The notes under the pieces are model-generated. The model saw only the letters and a program-made list of their open reading frames with translations, did not search any database and had not been told where the DNA came from. Shown here piece after piece: positions 13,073-13,699 of a stretch of 13,699 nt of DNA. The position numbers and the translations under genes were made by a program. The stretch's first letter is position 1. Each line of letters starts with the position of its first letter. Source of the stretch: QHBQ01 sp038230695 (GTDB taxonomy: Bacteria; Chloroflexota; Chloroflexia; QHBQ01); assembly GCA_038230695.1 (NCBI GenBank), contig JBBRMT010000122.1, positions 1 to 13,699 of the forward strand, read 5' to 3'.

Positions 13073-13438
13073 TTAGATCGCGTTCAACGCCTCGACCATC
13101 TCGTGGCGGTGGTGGCGGGTAAGAAAGCGCAGGCGACCCAGATCAGCAACCTGCTGCGATGATACCACGATCATCGCTTCATCACCGAGGCTCTCCAGTA
13201 GCAGGATGCCGTGTTCGTACTCAAGCAGCGTCTGCACCGGCTCACCCTTCTGGATCTGCATCCCCAGGGCGCGGGCCATTGCCAGCCCATTGTCGGCCAG
13301 CGCCCCAATCGCGTCTACATCCACGCCCGCTTTGGCGATGCTCTCAATCACCAGCCCATCGGAGCCGACGACTGCTGCGAGGTCTACTCCCTCTACCTTC
13401 TTGAACTCGGTCAACAACTCCTTCAGTGTCTTTGCCAC
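13073..13438 (-). CDS. Roadblock/LC7 domain protein (second, short)
   Basis: 121 residues, essentially a bare roadblock domain: LKELLTEFKKVEGVDLAAVVGSDGLVIE (6-33), helix VDAIGALADNGLAMARALG, then EPVQTLLEYEHGILLLESLGDEAMIVVSS and the final helix region. The start is GTG (GTGGCAAAG), with a weak GGGGT site. It is separate from the roadblock gene at 10481 and only distantly similar. It has its own promoter and a ~200-base leader. It precedes purM on the same strand; the REPIN-like unit lies between. The partner GTPase is not identified, but the MglA-like protein encoded ~3 kb away is a candidate. Confidence 0.9.
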   Translation of the reverse strand: MAKTLKELLTEFKKVEGVDLAAVVGSDGLVIESIAKAGVDVDAIGALADNGLAMARALGMQIQKGEPVQTLLEYEHGILLLESLGDEAMIVVSSQQVADLGRLRFLTRHHRHEMVEALNAI

Positions 13439-13457
13439 TTTTTACCCCAGCTTTCGG

Positions 13458-13492
13458 ATTGTAGATTGCAGATTGCAGATAGCAGATTGCAG
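13458..13492. repeat. Heptad repeat array, 5 units, upstream of the second roadblock gene
   Basis: ATTGTAG, ATTGCAG, ATTGCAG, ATAGCAG, ATTGCAG, then a decayed unit. It lies in the leader, 20 bases before the GTG start. Further upstream GCGGG (13534-13538) and CCCGC (13550-13554) form a weaker hairpin preceded by TTTTTAGGGGCG, recalling the GGGGCG hairpins near other arrays. Confidence 0.75.
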
Positions 13493-13608
13493 ATAAAGAG
13501 CTAAGCCATAGAACCATTTAGTTGTTTTTAGGGGCGGGTTGCACTCGCTCCCGCTGTGGCTCTATATCTGCCACTTCCTATGCTATACGCAGCCCGCTGC
13601 AACAATGT

Positions 13609-13636
13609 GGTTACGCAATAACCCCTGCGGTTACGC
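13609..13636. promoter_or_regulatory. GGTTACGC direct repeat at the roadblock promoter
   Basis: GGTTACGC occurs at 13609-13616 and 13629-13636, exactly 20 bases apart, with an inverse TAACC (13619-13623) between them. The repeats cover the expected start site and first transcribed bases of the minus-strand promoter, a usual position for a repressor site. Confidence 0.4.
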
Positions 13637-13638
13637 TG

Positions 13639-13667
13639 ATTATATCCTATCCGGGCTTCTTCTGCAA
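13639..13667 (-). promoter_or_regulatory. Promoter for the second roadblock gene
   Basis: On the minus strand, TTGCAG (13662-13667) and a perfect TATAAT (13639-13644) with a 17-base spacer. Transcription should start near 13632, leaving a ~195-base untranslated leader with no gene, only the repeats listed. Confidence 0.7.
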
Positions 13668-13670
13668 AAC

Positions 13671-13699
13671 GTGCCTGAAAAACGGTTTTGTGGTATAAT
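13671..13699 (+). promoter_or_regulatory. Possible divergent promoter at the right edge
   Basis: TATAAT fills the last six bases (13694-13699), with a poor -35 (GTGCCT, 13671-13676) at 17-base spacing. An odd palindrome AAAAC-G-GTTTT (13679-13689) lies in the spacer. If real, it fires rightward, back-to-back with the roadblock promoter. Confidence 0.35.

Noticed and set aside
13458..13492. CRISPR-like reading of the ATTGCAG array
   Set aside because: Units are 7 bases, contiguous and without spacers; a simple tandem array.

Overview
The window looks like a piece of a filamentous Chloroflexota genome (class Chloroflexia, Roseiflexus/Kouleothrix-like). This is inferred from gene content: a DUF2851 protein, an MglA-type GTPase with roadblock and PATAN/DUF4388 partners, a lamin-tail surface protein and a stand-alone effector-associated-domain protein. 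GC-rich coding and many short intergenic repeats fit as well. No rRNA, tRNA, CRISPR array or complete insertion sequence was recognised.

Region 1 (1-1882, plus strand). The C-terminal end of an AlkZ/YcaQ-like winged-helix protein enters from the left edge. After a repeat-bearing gap, a good promoter (536-564) drives a two-gene unit: a small low-complexity protein ending in a putative effector-associated domain (EAD), then a histidine phosphatase. A TA-flanked inverted-repeat element (1894-1999) lies between this unit and the convergent minus-strand genes.

Region 2 (2003-7296, minus strand). Transcription runs DUF1801 protein, purH, DUF2851 protein, then two tandem paralogous SAM methyltransferases with their own promoter (3760-3787).

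Region 3 (7511-10975, minus strand). A probable operon reads roadblock/LC7 protein, MglA-like GTPase, PATAN/DUF4388 protein, secreted/membrane lamin-tail protein, small three-helix membrane protein. It starts at a near-consensus promoter (11070-11098). It resembles a prokaryotic small-GTPase polarity or surface module, but its output is unknown.

Region 4 (11129-13699, minus strand). A second roadblock protein has a long leader and a strong promoter (13639-13667). It is followed by purM and purN, which abut with no gap. PurM, PurN and PurH supply three purine-pathway enzymes, but the GTPase operon separates purMN from purH.

The most striking non-gene feature is a set of eight short tandem arrays with a 7-bp period. 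They lie at gene junctions and leaders, use different unit sequences, and several have a GGGGCG-type hairpin nearby. They cause misleading start calls (purH), supply the PurN N-terminus and supply the phosphatase C-terminus. A separate pair of inverted G/C-rich repeats (REPIN-like) sits in the purM leader.
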